From contig CAWIGD010000026.1 in assembly GCA_963835165.1 (NCBI GenBank), forward strand, positions 53,309 through 117,308: a stretch of DNA of 64,000 nt, written 5' to 3'. How positions within the stretch are numbered: the first letter of the stretch is position 1; every line of letters starts with the position of its first letter. Origin of the DNA: VAZQ01 sp963835165 (GTDB lineage: Bacteria > Pseudomonadota > Alphaproteobacteria > Rhizobiales > Xanthobacteraceae). The notes below the pieces were generated by a model. That model searched no databases and had not been told where the DNA came from. It saw only the letters and a program-made list of their open reading frames with translations. This document shows positions 50,453 through 59,938 of this stretch, one piece after another. Made by a program: the position numbers and the translations under genes.

Positions 50453-50990
50453 CGCGATGTCTCCCAGGTTCAAGCCGATCAAATAGCGCCGGATTACGTC
50501 CGCTCTACGGCAACCAAAAAGTCCCCGGCGCGCATTGGGTTAGCGCCGGTCGACCAAGCGCGTCGAATCGGACGGCCGAGCCTTAGCATGCCGGCCTCGC
50601 CACGCGCGGGCAACTGTTGGTGGCGCAGGTCGATGACGCAATTGTATGCATCGCCCGCGCACAATGCGAGCGGGGCGCGCGGGCAAATGCAGGCCTGAAA
50701 GCGGGAGAAAAGCGGTTCCAGCCCGGGGCAAAAGCGGGCTGGAACCGGCAGCCATGACGAACTTGGACGCTACAGTTACGGCAAAGTTAGAAGGGCATTC
50801 CTTGCGCCGGAATGTCTAGCGCGCGCGTGTAACAGGGGCGTGACGGCATCGGTCCGGCTGTGGACACCGACGCCGTTTACACCGCGCCGGAACCGGCAGG
50901 GGGCCCCACAGCGGGCTTGCGGCCAAGCGCATTGGTCGTAGAAAACGTTCCTATTACCCGCTCCCGTTTTCCTCCCATCCCGGTGTGTCC
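50453..50990. other. Long gene-poor spacer
   Basis: About 538 bp between divergent genes (exported SH3-like protein and DUF486). It contains a perfect 12-bp inverted repeat, GGTTCCAGCCCG (50714-50725) and its complement (50735-50746), with a 9-base loop and no T run. Short open frames lack ribosome sites and homology. Promoters for both flanking genes must lie here; none is obvious. Confidence 0.5.
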
Positions 50991-51350
50991 ATGCCCGCAA
51001 TGCTGACTTCGCCTTATGTGCTGACGATCCTCATGCTGCTTGGCTCCAACGTGTTCATGACGATGGCGTGGTACGGACACCTGCGTTTCAAGGAGGTGCC
51101 GCTCGCCGGCGTGATCGTGGCGAGCTGGATGATCGCGTTTGTCGAATATTGCCTGGCGGTGCCGGCAAACCGCTGGGGCAGCGCGGTCTATACCACCGCG
51201 CAACTCAAGACCATCCAGGAGGTGATCACGCTCCTGGTCTTCGCCGCCTTCTCGGTGCTTTATCTCAAGGAGCCCATGACCTGGAATTATGCCATCGGCT
51301 TCGTGCTGGTTGCCGCGGGTGCATTCTTCATCTTTCGCGGTCCACTGTGA
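50991..51350 (+). CDS. DMT-superfamily small membrane protein (DUF486)
   Basis: A 119-residue membrane protein with four hydrophobic segments, from ATG 50991. LLGSNVFMTMAWYGHLRF, ASWMIAFVEYCLAVPANRWG and TLLVFAAFSVLYLKEPMTWNYAIGFVLVAAGAFFIFR match DUF486, a half-size drug/metabolite transporter fold that presumably dimerises. The function is unknown. No clear Shine-Dalgarno. Confidence 0.88.
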   Translation: MPAMLTSPYVLTILMLLGSNVFMTMAWYGHLRFKEVPLAGVIVASWMIAFVEYCLAVPANRWGSAVYTTAQLKTIQEVITLLVFAAFSVLYLKEPMTWNYAIGFVLVAAGAFFIFRGPL

Positions 51351-51521
51351 GTGGTGTCAGCGGGCGCGGCGGGGTTACGGGCGGCGCAGCGGGGTGCCCG
51401 ATCCTTCCGATTTTTCATCTTGTGGCCATGGTCATGCAAGGTTCCCTGCCGCAATCTTGACATCGCCGTCGCGGACCATCCTCAGGGGGTGGCGTCGCGT
51501 CCGCGGAGAGGACATTGACGC

Positions 51522-52964
51522 ATGGCCCTTGATCCAAAGGCCGAAGCTGCGCTTGCCTTGCATCGGTTCGGCGTCAGTCCGCGCCCCGGATCGATCGCCG
51601 CCATCGCCTCGGACCCGCGCGGCGCGCTGCTGGCCGATCTGGACCGCGTCAGCGCCGGCCGCATCTCCGATGCCGACCTGCTGTCGAGCGGTCCTGCCTG
51701 GCGCGCGGCATTTGCCTACCAGGAGTTGCAACGCCTGGCGCGGCGCGCCGAACGCGCCATGCAGCAGGCCAATGCGCAGGGTGGCGGCGGCGCGCCGCCG
51801 GACATGAAACCGGCGGATCAGCCGGGTGCCGCCGCCGCGCCCAGGCCCAATCCCGGTCCCGGCGTGCCGCAGCAGATTTATCTCGATGAAGCCAAGGCGC
51901 GCTTCAATGCCGCGCTCGGCGCCGAGATCGGCTTCGTCGAACGGCTGGTCTGGTTCTGGTCCAATCATTTTTGCGTGTCGGCGGACAAGGGCAATGTGCG
52001 CCAAATCTGCGGTGCCTATGAGCGCGAAGCGATCCGGGCGCATGTGCTCGGGCGCTTCGGCGACATGTTGCTGGCGGTCGAATCCCATCCGGCCATGCTG
52101 ATCTATCTCGACAACGCGCGCTCGATCGGTCCCGACTCGCTCGCAGGCCTGCGGCAGAAGCGCGGCATCAACGAAAATCTCGCGCGCGAGATCCTCGAAC
52201 TGCATACGCTCGGCGTGCGCAGTGTCTACACCCAGGAGGACGTCACACGGTTCGCCAACGTGATCACGGGCTGGACCCTGGTGGGGATGCGCGAGGACCC
52301 GGCGCGCGGCGGCGAGTTCGAGTTCAATGCGCGTACGCACCAGCCGGGTGCGCAGATGGTGATCGGCAAGAGCTATCCCGACACCGGGGTGGAGCAGGGC
52401 CGTGCCGTGCTCGCCGCGCTCGCGCGCCATCCCGCAACCGCAAAGCACGTGGCCACCAAACTCGTCCGCCATTTCGTCGCCGATGAGCCGCCGCCCGCGC
52501 TGGTCGAGCGGCTGGCCAAGCGCTTTCTTGCGACGCAAGGCGATCTGAAAGAGGTGGCGAAGACGCTGGTGACCTCGCCGGAAGCATGGGAGGCGCCGCG
52601 CGCCAAGCTCAAGCGTCCGGGCGAATGGATCGTCGGGGCACTGCGCGCCGTGGGTTTCACGCCGCCCGACATCGGCCCGATGATGCAGGCGCACAATCTG
52701 CTGGGCGAGCCGCTATGGCGGCCGTCGGCCCCCAAGGGTTTCACCGACGAGAGCGCGCCGTGGCTCGACGGCCTCGCGCAACGCCTCGACATTGCCAACC
52801 AGCTGGCCCGCCGCGTCGGGGGACAGGCCGATCCGAGAGAGGTGTTCGAGGAAGCGCTGGCGCCGCTCGCCTCGACCGAAACACGCCAGACGATCATGCG
52901 CGCCGAAAGCCGTCCGCAGGCGCTCGCGTTGTTGTTCATGGCGCCCGAATTCCAACGCCGATGA
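51522..52964 (+). CDS. DUF1800 family protein
   Basis: A 480-residue protein of the DUF1800 family, usually paired with DUF1501, as here (56 bp downstream). Recognisable segments are ALALHRFGVSPRPGS, ERLVWFWSNHFCVSADKG, NLAREILELHTLGVRS, YTQEDVTRFANVITGWTLV and ATKLVRHFVADEPPP. A Pro/Ala-rich insert lies at about 85-115. No signal peptide is seen at this start. The biochemical role is unknown; a link to envelope or secreted products is suggested by the exported partner. It points towards a convergent sigma/anti-sigma pair. Confidence 0.93.
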   Translation: MALDPKAEAALALHRFGVSPRPGSIAAIASDPRGALLADLDRVSAGRISDADLLSSGPAWRAAFAYQELQRLARRAERAMQQANAQGGGGAPPDMKPADQPGAAAAPRPNPGPGVPQQIYLDEAKARFNAALGAEIGFVERLVWFWSNHFCVSADKGNVRQICGAYEREAIRAHVLGRFGDMLLAVESHPAMLIYLDNARSIGPDSLAGLRQKRGINENLAREILELHTLGVRSVYTQEDVTRFANVITGWTLVGMREDPARGGEFEFNARTHQPGAQMVIGKSYPDTGVEQGRAVLAALARHPATAKHVATKLVRHFVADEPPPALVERLAKRFLATQGDLKEVAKTLVTSPEAWEAPRAKLKRPGEWIVGALRAVGFTPPDIGPMMQAHNLLGEPLWRPSAPKGFTDESAPWLDGLAQRLDIANQLARRVGGQADPREVFEEALAPLASTETRQTIMRAESRPQALALLFMAPEFQRR

Positions 52965-53020
52965 CGCGCTGTGAGGCACTGAGAACGCGCGAACCGCGAC
53001 CACTCGACAGAGGTGAGCCG

Positions 53021-54259
53021 ATGACTTGCGATCTCCACGCTCCGACCCGCCGGCACCTGCTGCTCGCCTCGGGCACGCTGTTCGCCTGGGCCTATCTGCC
53101 GAAAGTCGCGCGCGCGGAGGGCCGCGATCCGCGCCTGCTCGTGATCGTGCTGCGCGGCGCGCTCGACGGATTGGCCGCGGTGGCGCCGGTCGGCGATCCG
53201 GATTGGGTCGCCTTGCGCGGGGACAAGGCGCTCACGCTCGACGGCAAGCCGCCCGCGCTGGCGCTCGATTCCTTCTTTGCGCTCAATCCGGCGATGCCGA
53301 ACCTGCATCGCCTCTACAAGGCCGGCGCCGCCACCATCGTGCATGCGACCGCGACGTCCTACCGCGAGCGCTCCCACTTCGACGGCCAGGACGTGCTGGA
53401 AAGCGGTCTCGGCAAGCCCGGCGCCAGCGACACCGGCTGGCTCAATCGCGCGCTCGCTTCGCTGCAGCCGGGCGGCCGCGCCGGTGGCGGCCGCGAGGCT
53501 TTCGCGGTCGGGCCCATTGCGCCGCTGGTCGTGCGTGGACCGGCGCCGGTCCTGTCGTGGACGCCGCGGCGGCTGCCGCCGGCGAGCGACGACACGCTGA
53601 CGCGGCTGCTCGACCTCTACCAGCACACCGACCCCGCGCTCGCGCGCGTGCTCGAGGAGCGCATGGGGCTTGCGACCATCGCCCGTGCCGGCGGCATGGA
53701 TGGGGAGCAGCCGCGGGCGGCCGGCGCCGGACAGGTGCGTGCCTATTTCGCCGAATCCGCGGGCACCGCGGCGCGCTTCCTCGCGCGCCCGGACGGGCCG
53801 CGCATCGGCGCGCTCGCCTTCGACGGCTGGGACACGCACGCCGCCGAGGGCGCCACCAACGGCCGGCTCGCCATGCTGCTCGGCGCGCTCGATGGCGCCA
53901 TCGCGGCAATCGAGACGGAAATGAAGGACGCCTGGGGCGAGACCGTCGTCGCTGTCGTGACCGAATTCGGCCGCACCGCCCGCATCAACGGCACCGACGG
54001 AACCGACCATGGCACCGCGACCGTGGCATTGCTCGCCGGCGGCGCGCTCAAGGGCGGGCGCGTGGTCGCGGATTGGCCGGGGCTCAAGCCCGCCAAGCTG
54101 CATGAGGGCCGCGACCTCAAGGCGACCACCGATCTGCGTGCCGTGCTCAAGGGCTTGCTCAAGGACCACCTGCGCGTCGACGGCACCGTGCTCGCCACCA
54201 AGGTCTTTCCGGACAGTGCCGCGGTGAAGCCGATGGCGGGATTGCTGCAGCAGGCGTAG
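53021..54259 (+). CDS. DUF1501 domain protein, exported
   Basis: A 412-residue protein from ATG 53021 (AGAGGTGAG upstream). It begins with a twin-arginine-like signal (TRRHLLLASGTLFAWAYLP). The sulfatase-like/alkaline-phosphatase-superfamily fold of DUF1501 is indicated by LLVIVLRGALDGLAAVAPVGDPDW, ATATSYRERSHFDGQDVLESG, IGALAFDGWDTHAAEG and VVTEFGRTARINGTDGTDHG. It is cotranscribed with DUF1800; the pair is widespread but of unknown function. Confidence 0.93.
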   Translation: MTCDLHAPTRRHLLLASGTLFAWAYLPKVARAEGRDPRLLVIVLRGALDGLAAVAPVGDPDWVALRGDKALTLDGKPPALALDSFFALNPAMPNLHRLYKAGAATIVHATATSYRERSHFDGQDVLESGLGKPGASDTGWLNRALASLQPGGRAGGGREAFAVGPIAPLVVRGPAPVLSWTPRRLPPASDDTLTRLLDLYQHTDPALARVLEERMGLATIARAGGMDGEQPRAAGAGQVRAYFAESAGTAARFLARPDGPRIGALAFDGWDTHAAEGATNGRLAMLLGALDGAIAAIETEMKDAWGETVVAVVTEFGRTARINGTDGTDHGTATVALLAGGALKGGRVVADWPGLKPAKLHEGRDLKATTDLRAVLKGLLKDHLRVDGTVLATKVFPDSAAVKPMAGLLQQA

Positions 54260-55021
54260 CTACCGCTCCACACTGGCGGCGCGGAATGCCTTTGCGAAGG
54301 TCTCCAGATCGGGTGCCGCAAGGTCGGACACGGCGTTGTAGACGGTGCCGTTCTCGCTCCAGGACAGGATGTTGTAACCGGCGATTTCCTTCGGCGTGGC
54401 GGCGATCGTTTGCCCGCCCGGAACCGCGCTGAGGCTGATCAGATGCTGGCGATGGCGATAGACCAGGGTCGCCACCGGAGCGCGGCCGATCACGTCGACG
54501 CGGCCGCCGACCAGGGGAAAACCCTGATCGGCGAGATCGACCACGCGCGGAGCGTCCGCAATGCGGCCGTTGAACCAGGGCTTGACGGTGTGGCGGTCGG
54601 ACGATGCGACATCGAAGGGCTGCGGTGCCATCAGCGCGCGCACATGACTGGCGACGATCATGTCCGCGGTGGCGTCGGCCGGGCCGGGATGCAGCGCAAA
54701 CCAGGTCGCGCCGCTCGCCAGGAATACCGCGAGCACGACCGAGGCCGCGAGCGCGCGCCACGACGGATGCGACAACGCACGCGGATCTTCACGCCGCAGG
54801 CCAAGCGAGTTCTCGATCCGGCGCGCCAGGCCCGCGGGTGCCGACTCGCGCGGCAGTTGCTCCCGGATGGCACGGCGCAGCGCCTCGACGCGATCCCGCT
54901 CGGCCGCCAGCGCGGGATCGCTGGCAAGCTGCCGCTCCATTTCGAGCGCATGGGCAGGGTCGAGCTCGCCGTCGACATAGGCGTGAACGAGCAGGCGTGG
55001 ATCCGTCGGTGAAACGCTCAT
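54260..55021 (-). CDS. Anti-sigma factor, membrane-anchored
   Basis: A 253-residue protein whose start at 55021 overlaps the sigma factor stop (ATGA). The N-terminal cytoplasmic part (LLVHAYVDGELDPAHALEMERQLASDPALAAERDR) is the usual anti-sigma segment that holds the sigma factor, without a Cys/His zinc motif. One membrane segment (LAASVVLAVFLASGATWFAL, about 89-108) leads to a periplasmic domain. Signal-dependent release of the sigma factor is family knowledge. It converges on the DUF1501 gene, with the stop codons directly adjoining at 54259/54260. Confidence 0.9.
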   Translation of the reverse strand: MSVSPTDPRLLVHAYVDGELDPAHALEMERQLASDPALAAERDRVEALRRAIREQLPRESAPAGLARRIENSLGLRREDPRALSHPSWRALAASVVLAVFLASGATWFALHPGPADATADMIVASHVRALMAPQPFDVASSDRHTVKPWFNGRIADAPRVVDLADQGFPLVGGRVDVIGRAPVATLVYRHRQHLISLSAVPGGQTIAATPKEIAGYNILSWSENGTVYNAVSDLAAPDLETFAKAFRAASVER

Positions 55022-55584
55022 GATGCGTCCCCCGGCGCTTCCGTTCCGAGGCGGGCGATCAGCCGGTGGCGGGCGCGCGCCAGCCGCGACATCACCGTGC
55101 CGATCGGGACACCGGTCACCTCCGCGATCTCGCGATAGTCGAGGCCCTGCACGTCACGCAACACCAGCGTCTCCCGGAATGGCACCGGCAGCTCCGCGAT
55201 CGCGGCTTCGAGGCGCGCCGCATCGGCCTTCGCGATCAGCGCCGCCTCCGGCGTTTCCGGAGCCTGCTCGGACAAGGCGCCGGCGCTCGCCTGCTTGCGC
55301 TCCACCGCTTCGAGATCGTCGACCATCAGCAGCGATCCCGAACGGTTCTTGCCCAACCAGGTATAGGCGGCATGGCGCACGATCGTGAGCAGCCAGGCCC
55401 GGGCGTTGACGCCGGAAAAGCCGCCGATCCCGCGAAAGGCGCGCAGGCAGGCCTCCTGCACCACGTCCTCGGCGTCGGCACGATCGCCGGTCAGCCAGCG
55501 CGCAAGCGCATAGGCCTGCGCGAGATGCGGCAGCACCACGCTGCGAAAGCGTGCCTGATCGTCCTCGCTGCTCAGGCTCCCCAT
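55018..55584 (-). CDS. ECF-type RNA polymerase sigma factor
   Basis: A 188-residue sigma factor from ATG 55584. Region 2 has ALARWLTGDRADAEDVVQEACLRAFRG and AWLLTIVRHAAYTWLGK (about 27-77); region 4 has LPVPFRETLVLRDVQGLDYREIAEVTGVPIGTVMSRLARARHRL (about 130-173). It lacks regions 1 and 3, as in all ECF factors. It is translationally coupled to the anti-sigma gene. Autoregulation is usual; GGGAAT-like words lie upstream (about 55645-55670 on the minus strand), but no convincing -10 could be fixed. Confidence 0.93.
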   Translation of the reverse strand: MGSLSSEDDQARFRSVVLPHLAQAYALARWLTGDRADAEDVVQEACLRAFRGIGGFSGVNARAWLLTIVRHAAYTWLGKNRSGSLLMVDDLEAVERKQASAGALSEQAPETPEAALIAKADAARLEAAIAELPVPFRETLVLRDVQGLDYREIAEVTGVPIGTVMSRLARARHRLIARLGTEAPGDAS

Positions 55585-55730
55585 CCTCGGTGCGAACCAC
55601 TGCGGTCATACGGTGGAGATCGGTCACCCGCTCGATTTATTCCCGTGCTTCAAACAAATTCCCATTCTGTCGTCGGATGTCCAGGGAAAGCTCCGACGGG
55701 AAGAAAACAGCAGCCGCAGGCTGCGGTGAT

Positions 55731-57578
55731 TTACTCCGCAGCCTGCATGTCGCCGGCGTCGATGAAGCCGCCGGACTGGCGCTGCCACAACGCGGCGTAA
55801 TGGCCGCCGTGCTGCAACAGCTCGTGATGCGTGCCCTGCTCGACGATGCGCCCGCGATCGAGCACGATCAGCCGGTCCATGCGGGCGATGGTCGAGAGCC
55901 GGTGCGCGATCGCGATCACGGTCTTGCCCGCCATGAGGGTATCCAGGCTCGATTGGATCGCGGCCTCCACTTCGCTGTCGAGCGCTGACGTGGCCTCGTC
56001 GAGCACCAGGATCGGCGCGTTCTTGAGGATCACGCGCGCAATGGCGATGCGCTGGCGCTGTCCGCCCGAAAGCTTCACGCCGCGCTCGCCCACTTGCGCC
56101 GGGTAGCCGCGACGCTGCTTCCAGTCCTCGAGCTCCAGGATGAACTCGTGCGCATGGGCAAGCTTCGCCGCCGCGACGACCTCCGCGTCGGTCGCCTGCG
56201 GGCGGCCATAGCGGATGTTGTCGCCGATCGAACGGTGCAGCAGCGAGGTGTCCTGCGTGACCATGGAGATTTGCGCACGCAGGCTCTCCTGCGTGACCGC
56301 AGCGATGTCCTGGCCGTCGATCAGGATGCGGCCGCCTTCGAGGTCGAAGAAGCGCAGCAGCAGGTTGACCACGGTCGACTTGCCGGCGCCGGAGCGGCCG
56401 ATCAGCCCGATCTTCTCGCCCGGCTTCACCGTCAAGGTCAGGCCGTCGATGACGCCCGTTTCCCGGCCGTAGCCGAAGCGCACGTCCTCGAAGACGATTT
56501 CGCCGCGCGTCACGTCGAGTGACGGCGCGTCGGGGCGGTCGATCAGCGCGATCGGGCGGGCGATGGTCATCATGCCCTCCTGGATCACGCCGATATTCTC
56601 GAAGATCGACGTCACCTGCAGGGCGACCCAGCCGGCGACGTTCACGATCTGCCAGGCAAGCGGCAGCGCCATCGCCACCGTCCCGACCTCGACCTTCCCC
56701 TGCGTCCACAGCACGAGCGCGAGCCCGCCGGTGCCGGTCACCATCATGGCGTTGAGGGTGGACAGGCAGAAGCTGAACAGCGTGTTGAGGCGCAGCGAGC
56801 GATAGAACAGCTCGGTGTGCTGATCGATGGCGTCGCGCACATAGGCGTCCTCCTCGCGCGCGCGGGCGAACAGCTTCACCGTCAGGATGTTGGTGTAGCT
56901 GTCGACGATGCGCCCGGTGAGCATCGAGCGCCCTTCCGAGACGGCCTTGGAGCGATCGCGCATGCGCGGCACGAGCACGCGCAGCATCACCAGATAGCCG
57001 AGGAACCACAGCACGACCGGCAGCGCCAGCACCGGATCAGCGGAGCTGAGCAGAATGAGCGCGCTGGTGCCGTAGACCAGGATGTACCAGACGCTCGTGA
57101 TGAGCGCGACCAGCGTCTCGCGGATCGCCGGGCCGGTCTGCATCACCCGGTTGGCGATGCGGCCGGCGAAATCGTTCTGGAAGAACGCCCAGGACTGGCG
57201 CACCACGTACCAGTGGTTCTGCCACCGGATGCGGTTCGAGACGTTGGCCGCGATCGCCTGGTTGGCGATCAGGTTCTGCGAGGCCTGCGCAATCGGCCGC
57301 GCGATCAGCAGCACCACCGCCATGCCGGCGAGGTGCGGCCAGAATGTCGCGAACAGTTGGTCCGGCGGGGTCGCCGTGATCAAGGTGATGATGCGACCCA
57401 TGAAGACCGGAATGGTCGAATCGAGCAGCGCGACCACGAAGCCGGCCGCGAACAACGCAACGAACAGGCCTTTCGCCTGGCGGGCGAAATGCCAGAAGAA
57501 GGCGATGAAGCCGGGCGGCGGTTCGGCCTCTTCCGGCAAATCGGTCGGCTTCAGCAGCCGCTCGAACAGCGTAAACAT
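55731..57578 (-). CDS. ABC exporter, fused permease-ATPase
   Basis: A 615-residue half-transporter of the ABCB/MsbA type. The N-terminal membrane domain has about six segments (from FIAFFWHFARQAKGLFVALF), with a coupling region around NRIRWQNHWYVVRQSWAFFQNDFAGRI. The ATPase domain (about 360-615) has Walker A IGRSGAGKSTVVN, LSGGQRQRIAIAR, Walker B ILVLDEATSALD and switch AHRLSTI. It should dimerise and export a lipid or drug-like molecule; the substrate is unknown. ATG 57578 is used. It is the last chromosomal gene before the phage-like element. Confidence 0.94.
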   Translation of the reverse strand: MFTLFERLLKPTDLPEEAEPPPGFIAFFWHFARQAKGLFVALFAAGFVVALLDSTIPVFMGRIITLITATPPDQLFATFWPHLAGMAVVLLIARPIAQASQNLIANQAIAANVSNRIRWQNHWYVVRQSWAFFQNDFAGRIANRVMQTGPAIRETLVALITSVWYILVYGTSALILLSSADPVLALPVVLWFLGYLVMLRVLVPRMRDRSKAVSEGRSMLTGRIVDSYTNILTVKLFARAREEDAYVRDAIDQHTELFYRSLRLNTLFSFCLSTLNAMMVTGTGGLALVLWTQGKVEVGTVAMALPLAWQIVNVAGWVALQVTSIFENIGVIQEGMMTIARPIALIDRPDAPSLDVTRGEIVFEDVRFGYGRETGVIDGLTLTVKPGEKIGLIGRSGAGKSTVVNLLLRFFDLEGGRILIDGQDIAAVTQESLRAQISMVTQDTSLLHRSIGDNIRYGRPQATDAEVVAAAKLAHAHEFILELEDWKQRRGYPAQVGERGVKLSGGQRQRIAIARVILKNAPILVLDEATSALDSEVEAAIQSSLDTLMAGKTVIAIAHRLSTIARMDRLIVLDRGRIVEQGTHHELLQHGGHYAALWQRQSGGFIDAGDMQAAE

Positions 57579-57973
57579 GGCACGGGCTCGAAACGGGGCG
57601 CGACCGCTTTGCGACGCCGTGCCTGGCGCCGTCAAACGGTGCGACCCCTCAATTCCTGTTTATCGGATCGGATGCGGCGGGTAGAGAAGCTTCGTGTCGG
57701 CACTATGACGCCGGGGCACGTTGCGCGCATGTTTTGTCATTGTTGCGTTTGAGCCACAGTGCCTCTTTGGAGCCGAGTTGAGCCGGTGACATAAGGACAT
57801 CGGCTCATAAGGACACCGAAAGGGGCGCGACACGGGCGGACACGAGGCGACACTTTTCCACATCTGACGCCCATTTCTCCTTGCTACATCGCCATTTCTA
57901 CCCGACACTCCCCGACAGGGGGCGGCACCGGCAGCCAGCCGATTTCGTTACCCGCCGAAGCCGAAGGGGTAAC
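57579..57973. other. Boundary of the integrated element, upstream of integrase
   Basis: 395 bp between the ABC exporter start and the integrase ATG. It contains two ATAAGGACA words 16 bp apart (57790-57798 and 57806-57814) and a run of spaced GACAC words (about 57820-57850), of the sort that serve as arm-type integrase sites. The left attachment site must lie here or in the ABC gene side. No tRNA gene is present, so the target is not a tRNA 3' end inside this window. No promoter for integrase is certain. Confidence 0.45.
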
Positions 57974-59188
57974 ATGGCCAAGAGGCTGACAGCGCTAGCG
58001 GTGGCCAGTTTGAAGCCGCGCGCGGCGCGCTACGAGGTGCCGGACGGCAGCACCGGCCTGCGCTGTGTGGTCCAGCCGTCGGGCGCACGGGGCTGGTGCG
58101 TACGCTTCCGGCGGCCGGACAAGCGGCCGGCCAAGCTAACGCTCGACAGCACGTTCAGCCTCGCGGCTGCGCGAGCTGCCGCTGCGGCAGCGCTGCACGA
58201 CGTGGCGGCCGGCAAGGACCCGGCGGCGCTCAAGCTGGCGGCCAAAGCGACCGCGACGCAGACGGCGGCGGAGGTGGCGGCCGACACCGTCGAGCGGCTG
58301 GCGGCCGACTTCATCGAGAAGTACGCGAAGCGGCGGACGCGCCCGAATACCCAGCGGCAGACCGAGCACGTCCTTCGGGACATCGTGCTGCCCGCGTGGC
58401 GCGGCCGGACCGTCCACGACATCAGGCGCCGCGATGTCATTGCCCTGATCGATCACGTCGCTGAGGGCCGGCCGATCCAGGCCAACCGCACGTTGGCGGT
58501 ACTGTCGAAATTCTTCGGCTGGATGATGGGGCGCGACGTGATCGTGGCCTCGCCGGTGGCCGGCGTCGCGCGGCCAGGCAAAGAAACCGCGCGGGACCGG
58601 TCGCTGTCAGACGCCGAAATCAAGGTGTTGTGGCTCGCATGCGACGCCGTCGGCGGGCCGATGGCTCCGTGCATCAAGGTGCTGCTGCTGACCGGCCAGA
58701 GGCGCAGCGAAGTCGCTGGCATGCGCTGGGACGAGGTCGCCGGCGACCTGTGGTCGCTGCCGCCAAGCCGGGTGAAAAATAACCGGCCGCATAGCGTCCC
58801 GCTGTCCAGGCAGGTGCTGGCCATCATCGAGGCCGTGCCGCGAATTGGCGACCACGTCTTCACCATCAACGGTGCGACGCCCCTGACGAGCTTCTCCGGC
58901 TTCAAGCGGGAAATCGACGCCGTCTTGGCGCTGTCGCAGCCGTTCGTCTGGCACGATCTGAGGAGAACGTGTGCCGCCGGCATGCAGCGGCTCGGCGTCA
59001 GGACCGAGACGATTGAGCAGGTGCTCAACCATAGAAGCGGCTCTTATCGCGGCGTCATCGGCGTCTATCAGGTCGACCCGATGCACGAGGCCCGTCGCGA
59101 CGCCTTGCAGCGCTGGGCCGACCACGTCGACGCCGTCGTGCGCGCGGCGAACCGGCCGGCAAGGTCGTCCCGATCCGCATGGCAATGA
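57974..59188 (+). CDS. Tyrosine recombinase / phage integrase
   Basis: A 404-residue integrase from ATG 57974. The N-terminal arm-binding domain (LTALAVASLKPRAARYEVPDGSTGLRCVV) is of the P4/DUF4102 type, followed by a core-binding domain and the catalytic domain. Catalytic residues are visible: Arg243 in LLTGQRRSEVAGMRW, the box II stretch WHDLRRTCAAGMQRLG with His/Arg, and Tyr365 in GVIGVYQVD. It would insert and excise the element whose genes follow on the same strand. All key residues are present, so it is probably active. Confidence 0.95.
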   Translation: MAKRLTALAVASLKPRAARYEVPDGSTGLRCVVQPSGARGWCVRFRRPDKRPAKLTLDSTFSLAAARAAAAAALHDVAAGKDPAALKLAAKATATQTAAEVAADTVERLAADFIEKYAKRRTRPNTQRQTEHVLRDIVLPAWRGRTVHDIRRRDVIALIDHVAEGRPIQANRTLAVLSKFFGWMMGRDVIVASPVAGVARPGKETARDRSLSDAEIKVLWLACDAVGGPMAPCIKVLLLTGQRRSEVAGMRWDEVAGDLWSLPPSRVKNNRPHSVPLSRQVLAIIEAVPRIGDHVFTINGATPLTSFSGFKREIDAVLALSQPFVWHDLRRTCAAGMQRLGVRTETIEQVLNHRSGSYRGVIGVYQVDPMHEARRDALQRWADHVDAVVRAANRPARSSRSAWQ

Positions 59189-59221
59189 AACCCACAGCCG
59201 TGCGGTGACCCCATACCAAGC

Positions 59222-59854
59222 ATGTCCGACCAAGATGCGATTACCCAGACCACAAACGCGGCACTGGTGCTATTGTTTGACCGAGAGGGAAAGCCGAAGG
59301 GCATTGACCACTATCTTGCATCCTTGACGTTGCACACGCTCATACGACCAGAGAAGTGGTTCGGACAAACCGATCTCGCCAAGCCAGACGTTCTTGTTTT
59401 CAAATGGCGTGGGGACATGATGGTTTATGATCCCGGCCTCGCCGAGATATTCTTCAGCGAATGTTTGGACCCATACTGCGACCGGATACTGTGCAATGCG
59501 GCCGCCGTGATCTTTCGGGCGACGCGCACGATAGCCGACCAGCGCCTTTGGGACTACGCCTGCCGCCGGCTGAGCGGGGATATGCCCCCGCCAACAGTCA
59601 AGCGAAAACAGGGACCCAGTGCCGATGACAACCGATGGCGCAACGTGTGCATCGTGGGGTACCTGATCCCGCCGCTGTTGCGGGCGGGATTTTCTGCGAC
59701 CCGCAACGAGGCGACCGAGACCGAATCAGCATGTTCGATCGTCTCGCAGGCGCTGCAAGAAATCGGAATTCAATTGGGGGAAAGGGGGATCGAAGAAATC
59801 TGGGGTAAGTTTACAATGCATTGCAATTACAGCGGAATTTCACGTTCCGGATAA
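59222..59854 (+). CDS. Phage-element protein of unknown function
   Basis: A 210-residue protein from ATG 59222. It contains TNAALVLLFDREGKPKGIDHYLASLTLHTLIRPEKWF and several Cys (LDPYCDRILCNAA, YACRRLSGD, NVCIVGY). No signal peptide or membrane segment is evident and no domain is recognised. Codon use is less GC-biased than in the chromosome, matching the element. It lies between integrase and the HTH gene on the same strand. Confidence 0.6.
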   Translation: MSDQDAITQTTNAALVLLFDREGKPKGIDHYLASLTLHTLIRPEKWFGQTDLAKPDVLVFKWRGDMMVYDPGLAEIFFSECLDPYCDRILCNAAAVIFRATRTIADQRLWDYACRRLSGDMPPPTVKRKQGPSADDNRWRNVCIVGYLIPPLLRAGFSATRNEATETESACSIVSQALQEIGIQLGERGIEEIWGKFTMHCNYSGISRSG

Positions 59855-59938
59855 TTCGGGTTTTGTCCCGTACGACAACGGGTTCGTGGTCGGCTTGGAC
59901 TACTCGGTGACAGCAAGCGTCAGCGGAGTTCAGTCCAC

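Noticed and set aside
50540..50755. A 71-residue minus-strand frame in the long spacer
   Set aside because: No ribosome site, Arg/Ala-rich random-like composition, and it overlaps an intergenic palindrome.
55600..55680. ECF autoregulatory promoter upstream of the sigma gene
   Set aside because: GGGAAT words are present, but no -10 at a suitable distance could be chosen with confidence, so it is not listed as a feature.
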